From Pseudomonas sp. S04 (GTDB taxonomy: Bacteria; Pseudomonadota; Gammaproteobacteria; Pseudomonadales; Pseudomonadaceae), in NCBI RefSeq assembly GCF_009834545.1, contig NZ_CP019427.1, positions 3,602,001 through 3,666,000 on the forward strand: 64,000 nucleotides of DNA. The letters run 5' to 3'. This document shows, piece by piece, positions 8,932-17,577 of the stretch. A program made the position numbers and the translations under genes. The notes under the pieces were generated by a model, which saw nothing but the letters and a program-made list of their open reading frames with translations, made no database searches and was not told the origin of the DNA. The number at the start of each line of letters is the position of its first letter. Positions within the stretch are counted from its first letter, which is position 1.

Positions 8932-9254
8932 CCCTGCCCCCTGGCGCCGGGCTTGGCGCAAAAGCCATTGACCACCAGGTACAGCAGCGGGCCGATCGAG
9001 ACGAAGATCGCGGTGAGCAGCAAATACGGCAGCACCGATACCAAGGAGCGGCCCTTGGCCCGGGCGTCCCGGTACATCCAGACGCCGGCCATGCCCGCCA
9101 GCAGGTAGAGATCGATGACCACCTGGGCGGTATCCGGCCGGGACAAAAGGCCCATCCCGAACGCCAGCAGCGATTGCTCGGCGATCAACAGGGTCCAGCC
9201 GGTGTACAGGGAAAATCCGCTCAAGGCGGCCAGGGCGAGATAGGGTCGAGACAT
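8928..9254 (-). CDS. DUF2834-like small membrane protein
   Basis: A 108-residue protein with three hydrophobic helices. Its central VVIDLYLLAGMAGVWMYRDARAKG segment followed by SVLPYLLLTAIFVSIGPLLYL resembles the DUF2834 family, whose function is unknown. The start at 9254 is the first ATG that fits the family N-terminus (MSRPYLALA). Its stop codon overlaps the start of the MAPEG gene, so the two form a tight operon. It diverges from the XRE regulator. Confidence 0.7.
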   Translation of the reverse strand: MSRPYLALAALSGFSLYTGWTLLIAEQSLLAFGMGLLSRPDTAQVVIDLYLLAGMAGVWMYRDARAKGRSLVSVLPYLLLTAIFVSIGPLLYLVVNGFCAKPGARGQG

Positions 9255-9319
9255 GCGGTGCTTCCTGCAATCGGCGGTTGATGAGCAGCACGTTAGTGCT
9301 ATCGTCGCCCGGCCCTCAA

Positions 9320-9334
9320 TGACCTCTGAGGTCA
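9320..9334. promoter_or_regulatory. Inverted repeat TGACCT-CTG-AGGTCA, candidate operator
   Basis: Perfect 6-bp arms with a 3-bp spacer lie in the 115-bp gap between the divergent DUF2834-like gene (start 9254) and the XRE regulator (start about 9370). XRE regulators usually bind such short dyads, so this is a reasonable site for autoregulation and control of the two small membrane genes. Confidence 0.4.
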
Positions 9335-9369
9335 TGGACGCCTACCCCTTGCACGGCCAGAGTCAACGT

Positions 9370-10191
9370 ATGGATATCCGACCCTTTCCCCGCACGACAC
9401 CCCCGACCACCGCCGGCGAGCAGTTGCGCCTGCTGCGCCGCCAGGCCCGCCTGAGCCAGCTCGACCTCGCCTTGATCGCGGGGGTTTCCCAGCGTCACCT
9501 GAGCTGCATCGAAACCGGCCGCGCCCAGCCGAGCCCCGGCACCCTGCACAACCTGCTGACCGCCCTGGAGGCACCCTTGGAGCAGTGCAACCGCGTGTTC
9601 CTGGCATCCGGTTATGCGCCGCGCTACGAAGCGACGCCCCTGACGGCGCCGCCCATGGAGGCGGTGCGCGGCGCGATCAGCCATGTCCTGCACGCCAACA
9701 ATCCCGCACCGGCGATTGTCCTGGGCAGCCACTGGCAAGTGCTGGCCGCCAACGCCAGCACTGCCGTGCTCTTCGACCTGGTGGGACTGCCGGCCGATGC
9801 GGCGGTGGAGCTCAACCTGCTGGTGACGCTGCTGCAGCCGGGCGGACTGGGCGACCATTTGCGCAACGCCGAGGAGATCCGCAGCCTGGCCTGGCAGCGC
9901 GCAACCCGCGAGGCCATGGCCAACCCGACCCTGGCCCAGCTCCTGGACACCCTGCCCGCCCCGGTCAACCCGCCGCCGATGACAGCCGAACTGCCGCCGC
10001 TGGTACTGACGCGCATCGACTGCGCCCAGGGCGAATTGAACTTCCTGTCGACCTTCACCACCTTCGGCATGCCCCAGGACATCACCCTGAGCTCACTGCG
10101 CATCGAGCACCTGATCCCGGCCGATGCCCAGACCTGGCAAATCATGACCCGAGCGTACGAGCAGTCGTTGCAAGGCAACACCGAGGGGTGA
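9370..10191 (+). CDS. XRE-family regulator with MmyB-like ligand domain
   Basis: A 273-residue regulator. The helix-turn-helix is at about residues 17-72, with LRLLRRQARLSQLDLALIAG and VSQRHLSCIETGRAQPS. A large C-terminal domain of the MmyB type follows, with HWQVLAANASTAVLF. This domain is thought to bind hydrophobic ligands such as fatty acids in actinobacterial relatives. In-frame starts at 9319, 9334 and 9370 are possible. 9370 is preferred because it leaves the inverted repeat at 9320-9334 in the promoter. It probably controls the divergent MAPEG/DUF2834 pair. Confidence 0.8.
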   Translation: MDIRPFPRTTPPTTAGEQLRLLRRQARLSQLDLALIAGVSQRHLSCIETGRAQPSPGTLHNLLTALEAPLEQCNRVFLASGYAPRYEATPLTAPPMEAVRGAISHVLHANNPAPAIVLGSHWQVLAANASTAVLFDLVGLPADAAVELNLLVTLLQPGGLGDHLRNAEEIRSLAWQRATREAMANPTLAQLLDTLPAPVNPPPMTAELPPLVLTRIDCAQGELNFLSTFTTFGMPQDITLSSLRIEHLIPADAQTWQIMTRAYEQSLQGNTEG

Positions 10192-10375
10192 GGCTGCGCT
10201 CCCACAGGTCTGGTGGCCGTACGCAAAATCTGCAAGCAACCAAAGCCACTGTGGGGCTGGGCCGGGCGGCGCTCCGCTAGCCCGGGAAGGCGGTGTGCCA
10301 GGAACCATAAATGTTGGCTGTAGCGGCCCCATCGCGGGCAAGCCCGCTCCCACAAAGGAAATTCATACACTAGGA
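10192..10375. repeat. REP cluster downstream of the XRE regulator
   Basis: REP-type arms GCTCCCACAGG (10199-10209), CACTGTGGGG and GCGGGCAAGCCCGCTCCCAC (10333-10352). The segment with GTGGCCGTACGCAAAATCTG closely resembles one at 55990-56030. One arm is the variant GGGCGGCGCTCCGC seen again at 36240, 56053 and 63570. No gene. Confidence 0.75.
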
Positions 10376-10824
10376 AAAAAGCAGGCCGGCCGGTAGGCCG
10401 CCTCGCCCGCCCTTACCACTCAGGCCGACTGTCAGGTCGCCGTGCTTTTGCTCTTGATCTTGATCCACCTGCCCCTTCGGCAGGCTGAGCGAAGGTGTCC
10501 ATCAGGGGGGAGGCGCGTAGCGCCGTGCGGCGAAGCCGCATACATCGAGAGGAGGTGCAGCGAAGCAAACCGGAGGCGATGCCCCCGGATGGATACCGTA
10601 GCGAAGGGACCCCGAGCCTTGGCGAGGGGCCGAACGCTGGGGCTGAGACTTTTTGGGTACTTTTGTGTCGTTTGACAAAAGTGCCTCGCCGTAAGGGCGA
10701 AACCCTAAGCCGCCATCACCGCAGCAACGGATATACCCACAAAACCAGGACTTCACCCACTGCGCTGTAGACCGCTTCTAACCTGCCAGACCGCCACCTT
10801 GCGTGGCGGTCCAGGGCCATGGCC
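10376..10824. repeat. Composite dispersed repeat; no gene seen
   Basis: After a REP arm and GATTCATACAC comes AAGCAGGCCGG-CCGGTAGGCCGCCTCGCCCGCCC, then CTCTTGATCTTGATCCACCTGC with the CGGCAGGCTGAG hairpin half. The same order occurs at 45400-45540, and the first part again at 63613-63660. The rest (to about 10720) contains TTTTTGGGTACTTTTGTG and CCTCGCCGTAAGGGCGAAACC, which I recognise as common intergenic repeats of Pseudomonas. Open frames here are not protein-like. Confidence 0.65.
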
Positions 10825-11925
10825 TTACTTGTCGGTCTTGATGCTGGTCCAGACCCGAGTACGCACCCGCTCCAGCTTTTGTGGCAACGGCTGCACCACA
10901 TACAGGGTTTTCAACGCCTCGCTGGTGGGCGTCAGGTTGGGGTTGCCGGTAATTTCCGGGTTGATCAGCGCCAGTGAGTCCTTGTTGGCATTGGGGTAAC
11001 CGAGGAAGTCACTGATGGGGGCGATGACTTTCGGGTCCAGCAGGTTGTTGAGAAACTCGTGGGCCTCGGAGACGTTTTTTGCGCTCTTGGGGATGGCAAA
11101 GGTGTCGAACCAGATCGGTGCGCCCTCCTTGGGCAGGCGCCAATCGACCACCACGCCGTTGCCGGATTCCTTGGCGCGGTTGCCGAACTGATAAAAGCTG
11201 CCGGAGTAACCGATGGCCACGCAAATATCGCCATTGGCGATGTCGGTCATGTACTTGGCCGAGTTGAAATAAGCCACGTAAGGGCGAACCTTGAGCAGCA
11301 GGGCCTTGGCCTTCTCGTAGTCATCCGGGTTCTGGCTGTTGGGGTCCAGCCCCAGGTAATGCAGGGCCAATGGCAGGATTTCCGTCGGCGAATCGAGCAT
11401 GGCCACGCCGCAGGCTTTCAACTTCTCCATGTTCTCTGGCTTGAACACCAGGTCCCAACTGTCCACGGGGGCATTTTCACCGAGGGCGGCCTTGACTTTG
11501 GCCGGGTTGAAACCAATCAGCACCGTGCCATACATGTACGGCACGCCGTACTGGTTGCCCGGGTCGTTCTGGTTCAGCAGCTTGAGCAAGACCGGGTCCT
11601 GGTGCTGCCAGTTGGGTAACTTCGACTTGTCGAGTTTCTGGAACACCCCGGCCTTGATCTGGGTCTCGAGAAACTGGTTGGAGGGCACCACCAGGTCGTA
11701 ACCCGAGTTGCCGGTCAACAACTTGGCCTCCAGGGATTCGTTGGTGTCGAAGGTGTCCCAGGTGACCTTGATACCACTTTGCTTGGCAAAGTCCTTGGGC
11801 ACGGACGGCAGGATGTAGTCCGCCCAGTTGTACACCCTCAATTCGCGCTGTTCGGCGTGCACGGCGCTGGCTAGCAGCGTCAGCCCACACAAGGTGGCGC
11901 CCAGAATACGGTTCATCGTGACCAT
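10825..11925 (-). CDS. Polyamine ABC transporter substrate-binding protein (PotF/SpuD-like)
   Basis: A 366-residue periplasmic binding protein for putrescine-type polyamines. The signal peptide occupies residues 1-about 25 (MVTMNRILGATLCGLTLLAS, cleaved after VHA). The mature part starts REQ-like and has LRVYNWADYILPSVPKDF and GYDLVVPSN, typical of PotF/PotD. The frame opens with TTG at 11940, but the ATG at 11925 has GGGGA 8-9 nt upstream. No permease or ATPase lies nearby, so it must borrow one from elsewhere. The neighbour upstream is a remnant of agmatine deiminase, which recalls PA0295 beside aguBA in P. aeruginosa. Confidence 0.87.
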   Translation of the reverse strand: MVTMNRILGATLCGLTLLASAVHAEQRELRVYNWADYILPSVPKDFAKQSGIKVTWDTFDTNESLEAKLLTGNSGYDLVVPSNQFLETQIKAGVFQKLDKSKLPNWQHQDPVLLKLLNQNDPGNQYGVPYMYGTVLIGFNPAKVKAALGENAPVDSWDLVFKPENMEKLKACGVAMLDSPTEILPLALHYLGLDPNSQNPDDYEKAKALLLKVRPYVAYFNSAKYMTDIANGDICVAIGYSGSFYQFGNRAKESGNGVVVDWRLPKEGAPIWFDTFAIPKSAKNVSEAHEFLNNLLDPKVIAPISDFLGYPNANKDSLALINPEITGNPNLTPTSEALKTLYVVQPLPQKLERVRTRVWTSIKTDK

Positions 11926-12161
11926 GAATGGTTTCCCCAAATGCGGCGTTAGTTCGACGGTTTTTATGTTCTGTAAACGGCAGCGGGTTAAACGATAGCC
12001 AAGGGCAGGCGAATCCGGATTCTAGTTAGGGTTTGAGTGCACGTTCCGGGATCGGCCAACTGCCCCGATTGTTGCCCAGGGACGCAGCGGGACACAGTGC
12101 GGCCTTGGCCAAAAGGGGATCGTAATGGCCAAAATAAATGGCCATTTGGCTCAATGCGCGG

Positions 12162-12412
12162 CTATACCTGCGGCTGGTGGCTGGTCACGCAATGGATGCC
12201 GCCACCGCCACCGCCGGCGCTGATCGCGTCGATGTCCAGTTGCACCACTTCGCGGTCCGGGTAGAGCTGGGTCAGCAACTCAAGGGCCCGGCGATCGGCC
12301 GCCCGGTCACCAAACTGCGGTGCCAGCACGGCGCCGTTGATCACGAAGTAGTTGATGTAGCCGGCGGCAAAATCCGGGTTGTTTTTACTGAACTTGTTGT
12401 TGCGCGGCTTGT
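12162..12412 (-). pseudogene. 3' remnant of agmatine deiminase gene (aguA-like)
   Basis: About 83 codons of an agmatine deiminase C-terminus. Seen are YINYFVINGAVLAPQFGD, the FPD-like YPDREVVQLD and the nucleophile region GGGGGGIHCVTSHQP, ending at a TAG at 12162-12164. Full-length enzymes are about 365 residues, so roughly three quarters of the gene is missing. The break coincides with the inverted-repeat element at 12416-12498. The glycine run before IHC is two residues longer than usual. Loss of agmatine catabolism at this locus follows, unless another copy exists. Confidence 0.8.
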
Positions 12413-12415
12413 GTG

Positions 12416-12498
12416 CAAAAGGGGACTGTGCAAAAGGGGACAGATTTATTTAGCTCCCGATTTATTTGGCTCCCGTCAAATAAATCTGTCCCCTTTTG
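12416..12498. mobile_element. Palindromic MITE-like element with 21-bp inverted repeats
   Basis: The arms at 12431-12451 and 12478-12498 are perfect 21-bp inverted repeats containing AAAAGGGGACAGATTTATT. The loop holds two copies of GGCTCCCG or GCTCCCG. A partial extra arm GCAAAAGGGGACTG lies at 12416-12429. The AAGGGGACAGATTTATTT terminus is one I associate with small palindromes mobilised by IS200-like or RAYT transposases in Pseudomonas. The element abuts the truncated agmatine deiminase gene and probably marks the deletion point. Confidence 0.7.
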
Positions 12499-12534
12499 GG
12501 AAGGTGCTCCAACCCGACAAGAGGCCGCGGTAGC

Positions 12535-12927
12535 TTACTCTTCCAGACGCCCGCTCCCCTCGCGATCCTGCCGGTAGTGCCGGGCCAATGGAAATGCCGG
12601 CAACCAGGACTCGCGACGGATCACCCAGCTTTCATAGGTGGGCATCAACTGGTCAGGGGCATCCAAAGAACCCAGGTTGACTTCCACTTCGTCGGCGCTG
12701 CGGGCGAACACCGACGAGCCGCAGCGCGGGCAGAAAAACCGCCCGGCGTAATCCCGCGTTTCGCCTGTGATGGTCACCGCCGCTTCGGGAAATATCGCAG
12801 AGGCGTGAAACAGCGCGCCGTGGTGCTTGCGACACTCCAGGCAATGACACAGCCCAACCCGATAGGGCTGGCCCGCCGCTTCGATGCGTACATCGCCACA
12901 TAGGCAACCGCCGGTGAATCGGTGCAT
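12535..12927 (-). CDS. GFA/CENP-V family zinc protein
   Basis: A 130-residue protein of the glutathione-dependent formaldehyde-activating (GFA, Mss4-like) fold. The zinc cysteines are visible in order: GGCLCGDVR, CHCLECRK and FCPRCGSSVF. Family members are small cytoplasmic zinc proteins, and few have a proven reaction. The frame opens at 12951, but the ATG at 12927 has AGGAG 8 nt upstream and matches the family N-terminus. A second GFA gene lies at 59501-59899. Confidence 0.86.
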   Translation of the reverse strand: MHRFTGGCLCGDVRIEAAGQPYRVGLCHCLECRKHHGALFHASAIFPEAAVTITGETRDYAGRFFCPRCGSSVFARSADEVEVNLGSLDAPDQLMPTYESWVIRRESWLPAFPLARHYRQDREGSGRLEE

Positions 12928-13031
12928 GGTCGTGCTCCTGATGCAAGTCATCGATCAGCGCAGCCGAGTGACTCCCCGGTGCGATCCTGTCGAGGGTAAA
13001 AATAGCAGCTGGACCACCGTGCCGGATCGCA

Positions 13032-13502
13032 TCAGCCCAATACCGGAATCACCCGCGACGGCTTCACCGACTTAAACGAAAAACTCGAATAAATCTCCTT
13101 CACCGCTGGCAAGGTCTGCAGCACTTCGCGGGCGAATTCGCCGAAGGACTCCAGGTCCTTGGCCACCACTTCCAAGAGAAAATCGTAGCGTCCGGAGACG
13201 TTGTGGCAAGCGACGATTTCCGGGATCTGCAGCAGACGCTGTTCGAACGTGCGGGCCATTTCCTGGTTGTGGGATTCCATCATCACGCTGACAAAAGCCG
13301 TCACGCCGTACCCCAGGGCCTTGGGCGAGAGGATCGCCTGGTAGCCAGTGATCACCCCGCTTTCCTCAAGGATTTTCACCCGACGCCAGCACGGCGAAGT
13401 GGTCAGGGCCACCTGGTCCGCCAGTTCGGCGGTAGTCAGGCGGGCGTTGCCCTGCAGGGCGTTCAGCAGGGCTTTGTCAGTACGATCCAGGCCGGCGGGC
13501 AT
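13032..13502 (-). CDS. mdeR: Lrp/AsnC-family regulator, MdeR-like
   Basis: A 156-residue feast/famine regulator. The N-terminal helix-turn-helix (about 5-60) includes LNALQGNARLTTAELADQVAL and SPCWRRVKILEESGVI. The C-terminal RAM effector domain has VMMESHNQEM and GRYDFLLEVVAKD. It is divergent from the methionine gamma-lyase gene 124 bp away. In P. putida, an Lrp-type MdeR sits next to mdeAB and activates it, which is the basis for the symbol. The ATG at 13502 is the conserved start; the upstream open frame is not family-like. Confidence 0.82.
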   Translation of the reverse strand: MPAGLDRTDKALLNALQGNARLTTAELADQVALTTSPCWRRVKILEESGVITGYQAILSPKALGYGVTAFVSVMMESHNQEMARTFEQRLLQIPEIVACHNVSGRYDFLLEVVAKDLESFGEFAREVLQTLPAVKEIYSSFSFKSVKPSRVIPVLG

Positions 13503-13626
13503 ATCTTGCCTCTTAATCTTGTTTTTATGGGTTTGTATTCCAATTAGCCGTTTATAAACGGGCAAGTTTGGAATTTATCGCGTTGAATTTGAGCATAGCA
13601 TTGTAGGAAATCAGGGAGCGTTAACC

Positions 13627-14826
13627 ATGAACAATAAAAACAACGAACTTGGCTTTTCTACCCGTGCGATTCACCACGGCTACAACCCGCTGGATAACCA
13701 GGGGGCGTTGATCCCGCCGATCTACCTCACGTCCACCTTCACCTTCCCCACCGCCGAATACGGCGCCGGCTGTTTTGCCGGCGAACAACCCGGGCATTTC
13801 TACACGCGGATTTCCAACCCGACCCTGGCGCTGCTGGAGTCGCGCATGGCGACCCTGGAAAACGGCGAGGCGGCCGTGGCCTTCAGTTCCGGCATGGGCG
13901 CGATTGCCGCAACCCTCTGGACCTTGCTGCGCCCGGCGGACGAGATCATCGTCGACCGTACCCTGTATGGCTGCACCTTCGCCCTGCTGCACCACGGCAT
14001 CGGCGAGTTCGGGGTCAAGGTGCGGCATGTCGACCTGTCCAACCTCAGCGAGTTGCGCGCAGCGATCAGCCCGGCCACGCGGATGATCTACTGCGAAACA
14101 CCGGCCAACCCGACCATGCAACTGGTGGACATCGCCGCCGTGGCCGAGATCTCCCGGCAGCACCCGCAGGTCACCCTGGTGGTGGACAACACCTATTGCA
14201 CCCCTTACCTGCAACGCCCACTGGAGCTGGGCGCGGACGTGGTGGTGCACTCGGCCACCAAGTACCTCAGCGGCCATGGCGATATCACCGCCGGGATCGT
14301 GGTCAGCAGCCAGGCACTGGCTGACCGGATCCGCTTGCAAGGCCTCAAGGACCTGACCGGCGCGGTGATGTCGCCCCAGGATGCCTTCCTGCTGATGCGC
14401 GGGCTCAAGACCCTGGCCCTGCGCATGGAGCGCCATTGCAGCAACGCCCAGGTGATCGCCGAGTATCTGCAGGCGCACCCGGCAGTCGAGTGGGTGACCT
14501 ACCCTGGCCTGGCGTCCTTTCCCCAGCACCAACTGGCCTCACGGCAAATGAAATTGCCCGGCGGCATGATCGCCTTCGAACTCAAGGGTGGCCTGGTCGA
14601 CGGCCGGCGCTTCATGAACGCCCTGCAGCTGTTCAGCCGCGCGGTCAGCCTGGGCGACGCCGAGTCCCTGGCCCAACACCCGGCCAGCATGACCCACTCC
14701 ACCTACTCCCCGGAGCAACGCGCCGAACACGGCATTTCCGAAGGGCTGGTACGCTTGTCGGTGGGCCTGGAGGACATCGCCGACCTGCTGGCCGACGTCA
14801 CCCAGGCCCTCGACGCTTGCTCCTGA
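13627..14826 (+). CDS. mdeA: L-methionine gamma-lyase
   Basis: A 399-residue PLP enzyme of the Cys/Met metabolism family, splitting methionine into 2-oxobutyrate, methanethiol and ammonia. It closely follows the P. putida enzyme that I can recall. Features are FSTRAIHHGY at the N-terminus, YTRISNPT, the PLP-lysine motif SATKYLSGHGD (Lys about 212) and, importantly, Cys116 in TLYGCTFALL, which separates methionine gamma-lyases from cystathionine gamma-synthases. GGGAG precedes the ATG. It is followed 12 bp later by the dehydrogenase that consumes its 2-oxobutyrate. Confidence 0.9.
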   Translation: MNNKNNELGFSTRAIHHGYNPLDNQGALIPPIYLTSTFTFPTAEYGAGCFAGEQPGHFYTRISNPTLALLESRMATLENGEAAVAFSSGMGAIAATLWTLLRPADEIIVDRTLYGCTFALLHHGIGEFGVKVRHVDLSNLSELRAAISPATRMIYCETPANPTMQLVDIAAVAEISRQHPQVTLVVDNTYCTPYLQRPLELGADVVVHSATKYLSGHGDITAGIVVSSQALADRIRLQGLKDLTGAVMSPQDAFLLMRGLKTLALRMERHCSNAQVIAEYLQAHPAVEWVTYPGLASFPQHQLASRQMKLPGGMIAFELKGGLVDGRRFMNALQLFSRAVSLGDAESLAQHPASMTHSTYSPEQRAEHGISEGLVRLSVGLEDIADLLADVTQALDACS

Positions 14827-14838
14827 GGGAGACCAACG

Positions 14839-17529
14839 ATGACTACCCCAGACCTGCTCCATCAGGGCCCGCCCTGCGCCCAGGATGAAGACCCGCAAGA
14901 AACCCGCGAGTGGCTCGACGCCCTGGCCTCGACCCTCGCCGCCTGTGGCCCTGAGCGCGCCCGCTACTTGCTCAAGCGCCTGCAAGAGTACGCCGGCGAG
15001 CACGGCATCAACCACGACGCCCAGGCCTTTTCCGCCTACCGCAACACCCTGTCGCTGGAGCAACAGGGCACCTACCCCGGTGACCTGCTGCTGGAAGAGC
15101 GCATCACCAGCCTGCTGCGCTGGAACGCCCTGGCCATGGTGGTCCGGGCCAACCATGCCTACGGTGAACTGGGCGGCCACATCGCCAGTTACGCCTCGGC
15201 GGCAGAGATCTTCGAGGTGGGTTTCCAGCACTTTTTCCGTGGCGATGGCGACAATGGCCAGCGCAACGCCGACCTGGTGTTTTTCCAGCCGCACTCGGCA
15301 CCCGGGGTCTATGCCCGGGCCTTTCTCGAAGGGCGCTTGAGCGAGGAGCAACTGGCCAACTATCGCCAGGAAATCAACGGTCCCGGACTGTGCTCCTACC
15401 CTCACCCGTGGCTGATGCCGGACTTCTGGCAGTTCCCCACCGGCTCCATGGGCATCGGCCCGATCAGCGCGGTGTACCAGGCGCGGTTCATGCGCTACCT
15501 GCAGCACCGCGAGTTGCTGCAGACCGAGGGCCGGCATGTCTGGGGGGTGTTTGGCGACGGCGAGATGGACGAGCCCGAGTCCATCGCCGGCCTGTCCCTG
15601 GCAGCCCGCGAACAACTGGACAACCTGACCTTTATCGTCAACTGCAACCTGCAACGCCTGGACGGCCCGGTGCGCGGCAACGGCCAGATCATCCAGGAAC
15701 TCGAAGCGCTGTTCGCCGGTGCCGGCTGGAATGTGATCAAGGTACTGTGGGGCTCGGAGTGGGATGCACTGTTTGCCCGCGACACCGACAACGTCCTGCT
15801 CAAGCGCCTGGCAGCCACCCCGGACGGCGAATACCAGACCCTTGGCGCCCATGACGGTGCCTATAACCTGGAGCACTTTTTCCAGAAAGACCCGCAAGTG
15901 CGGCGCCTGGTGGAACACATGAGCGTCGAGGAGATCAATGGCCTGAAACGCGGCGGCCACGACTTGCGCAAACTGCACGCCGCCTTCGCCGCCGCCAAGG
16001 CCTGCAAGGGCCGGCCGACGGTAATCCTGGCCAAGACCAAAAAGGGCTATGGCATCGGCGCGGCCGGCGAGTCGCGGATGACCGCGCACCAGGCGAAAAA
16101 ACTCGATGTCGCCGCCCTGCTGGCGTTCCGCGACCGCTTCCACCTGCCGCTGTCGGACCAGGATGTCGAACAATTACGCTTCTATCGTCCGCCCGAGGAC
16201 AGCGCCGAAATGCGCTACCTGCGCGCCCGGCGCCAGGCCCTCGGCGGTCCGCTGCCGGCGCGCAAGAGCGCTGCGCCGCAGATTCCGGTGCCGGCGCTGG
16301 CGTTGTCGGGCGGCTTTGCGCTCAAGGCGCAAGGCAAGGAAATGTCCACCACCATGGCCGCCGTGCGCCTGCTGACGGCCTGGCTCAAGGCGCCAGAACT
16401 GGGGCCGCGAGTGGTGCCGATCGTCGCCGATGAAGCACGCACCTTTGGCATGGCCAGCCTGTTCCGCCAGATCGGTATCTACTCGCCCCACGGCCAGTTG
16501 TACGAGCCGGAAGACAGCGGCTCGATCCTCTCCTACCGGGAGTCACGCAATGGCCAGTTGCTGGAAGAAGGCATCACCGAGGCCGGCGCCCTGTCCTCCT
16601 GGGTCGCGGCCGCGACCTCCTATTCAGTACACGGCGTGCCGATGCTGCCGGTGTACATCTACTATTCGATGTTCGGCTTCCAGCGGGTCGGCGACCTGAT
16701 CTGGGCCGCCGCCGACCAGCGCTCCCGGGGCATTTTGCTCGGCGCCACGGCGGGCCGGACCACCCTCGGTGGCGAGGGCCTGCAACATCAGGACGGCTCC
16801 AGCCTGGTGATGGCGGCGATGGTGCCCAACTGTCGTGCCTGGGACCCGTGTTTTGCCGGGGAACTGGCGGTGATTCTCGACCACGCGGCCCGGCGCCTGC
16901 TGGAACAGCAGTGCGACGAGTTCCACTACGTCGCGGTGATGAACGAAAACTACCCGCAGCCGAGTCTCGACGACAGCCAGCATGCCGATGTCCTGCGCGG
17001 CCTGTATCGCTATTCGCGCAGTTGCACCGAGCCGTCGCAAATTCGCCTGCGCCTGGTGGGCTCCGGGGCGATATTGCGCGAAGTACTCGCGGCCAGCGAG
17101 TTGCTCGCCAAGGACTGGGGCATTCACACCGAGGTGTTCAGCGCCACCAGCTTCAGCGAACTGGCGCGCGAGGCCCGCGAGGTCGAGCGCGACAACCGCC
17201 TGCAGACCGGCGAGCCACGCAGCAGCCATTTGCAGCAACAGCTCGGCGGTCGCCAACCGATCATCGCCGCCAGCGATTACGTGCGTGCCTGGCCGCAACT
17301 GATCGGCCAGTACCTGGAGGCGCCCTACACCACCCTGGGCACCGACGGGTTTGGCCGCAGCGACAACCGCGCCAACCTGCGGCAGTTCTTTGAGGTGGAT
17401 CAGCACAGCATTGTCCTGGCCGGATTAAAAAGTCTGGTGGACCACGATGGCCTCGACGCTGGCATACTCAGCGAGGCGATCGGCCGCTACCGCCTCGATC
17501 CAGCGCGAAGCGCGCCTTGGGATCGCTGA
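14839..17529 (+). CDS. mdeB: 2-oxobutyrate/pyruvate dehydrogenase E1, homodimeric (MdeB)
   Basis: An 896-residue thiamine-diphosphate enzyme of the AceE type. The ThDP/Mg motif is GDGEMDEPES (from residue 239), followed by NCNLQRLDGPVRGN, both characteristic of homodimeric E1. The C-terminal transketolase-like half contains EEGITEAGALSSW. The product should decarboxylate 2-oxobutyrate and pass propionyl groups to lipoyl E2, giving propionyl-CoA. Position right behind mdeA matches P. putida mdeB. No E2 or E3 gene is adjacent, so it must use those of another complex. Confidence 0.88.
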   Translation: MTTPDLLHQGPPCAQDEDPQETREWLDALASTLAACGPERARYLLKRLQEYAGEHGINHDAQAFSAYRNTLSLEQQGTYPGDLLLEERITSLLRWNALAMVVRANHAYGELGGHIASYASAAEIFEVGFQHFFRGDGDNGQRNADLVFFQPHSAPGVYARAFLEGRLSEEQLANYRQEINGPGLCSYPHPWLMPDFWQFPTGSMGIGPISAVYQARFMRYLQHRELLQTEGRHVWGVFGDGEMDEPESIAGLSLAAREQLDNLTFIVNCNLQRLDGPVRGNGQIIQELEALFAGAGWNVIKVLWGSEWDALFARDTDNVLLKRLAATPDGEYQTLGAHDGAYNLEHFFQKDPQVRRLVEHMSVEEINGLKRGGHDLRKLHAAFAAAKACKGRPTVILAKTKKGYGIGAAGESRMTAHQAKKLDVAALLAFRDRFHLPLSDQDVEQLRFYRPPEDSAEMRYLRARRQALGGPLPARKSAAPQIPVPALALSGGFALKAQGKEMSTTMAAVRLLTAWLKAPELGPRVVPIVADEARTFGMASLFRQIGIYSPHGQLYEPEDSGSILSYRESRNGQLLEEGITEAGALSSWVAAATSYSVHGVPMLPVYIYYSMFGFQRVGDLIWAAADQRSRGILLGATAGRTTLGGEGLQHQDGSSLVMAAMVPNCRAWDPCFAGELAVILDHAARRLLEQQCDEFHYVAVMNENYPQPSLDDSQHADVLRGLYRYSRSCTEPSQIRLRLVGSGAILREVLAASELLAKDWGIHTEVFSATSFSELAREAREVERDNRLQTGEPRSSHLQQQLGGRQPIIAASDYVRAWPQLIGQYLEAPYTTLGTDGFGRSDNRANLRQFFEVDQHSIVLAGLKSLVDHDGLDAGILSEAIGRYRLDPARSAPWDR

Positions 17530-17577
17530 ATCAACTGCAAGACCTTTATGAGTCATTACCCACAGGAGTGGAACACC

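Noticed and set aside
10442..10770. ORFs in the composite repeat at 10.4-10.8 kb
   Set aside because: They overlap in several frames and both strands within repeated non-coding DNA.
14539..16173. Long 544-codon minus-strand frame opposite mdeA/mdeB
   Set aside because: It mirrors two genes with full family motifs; such long antisense frames are common in GC-rich DNA.
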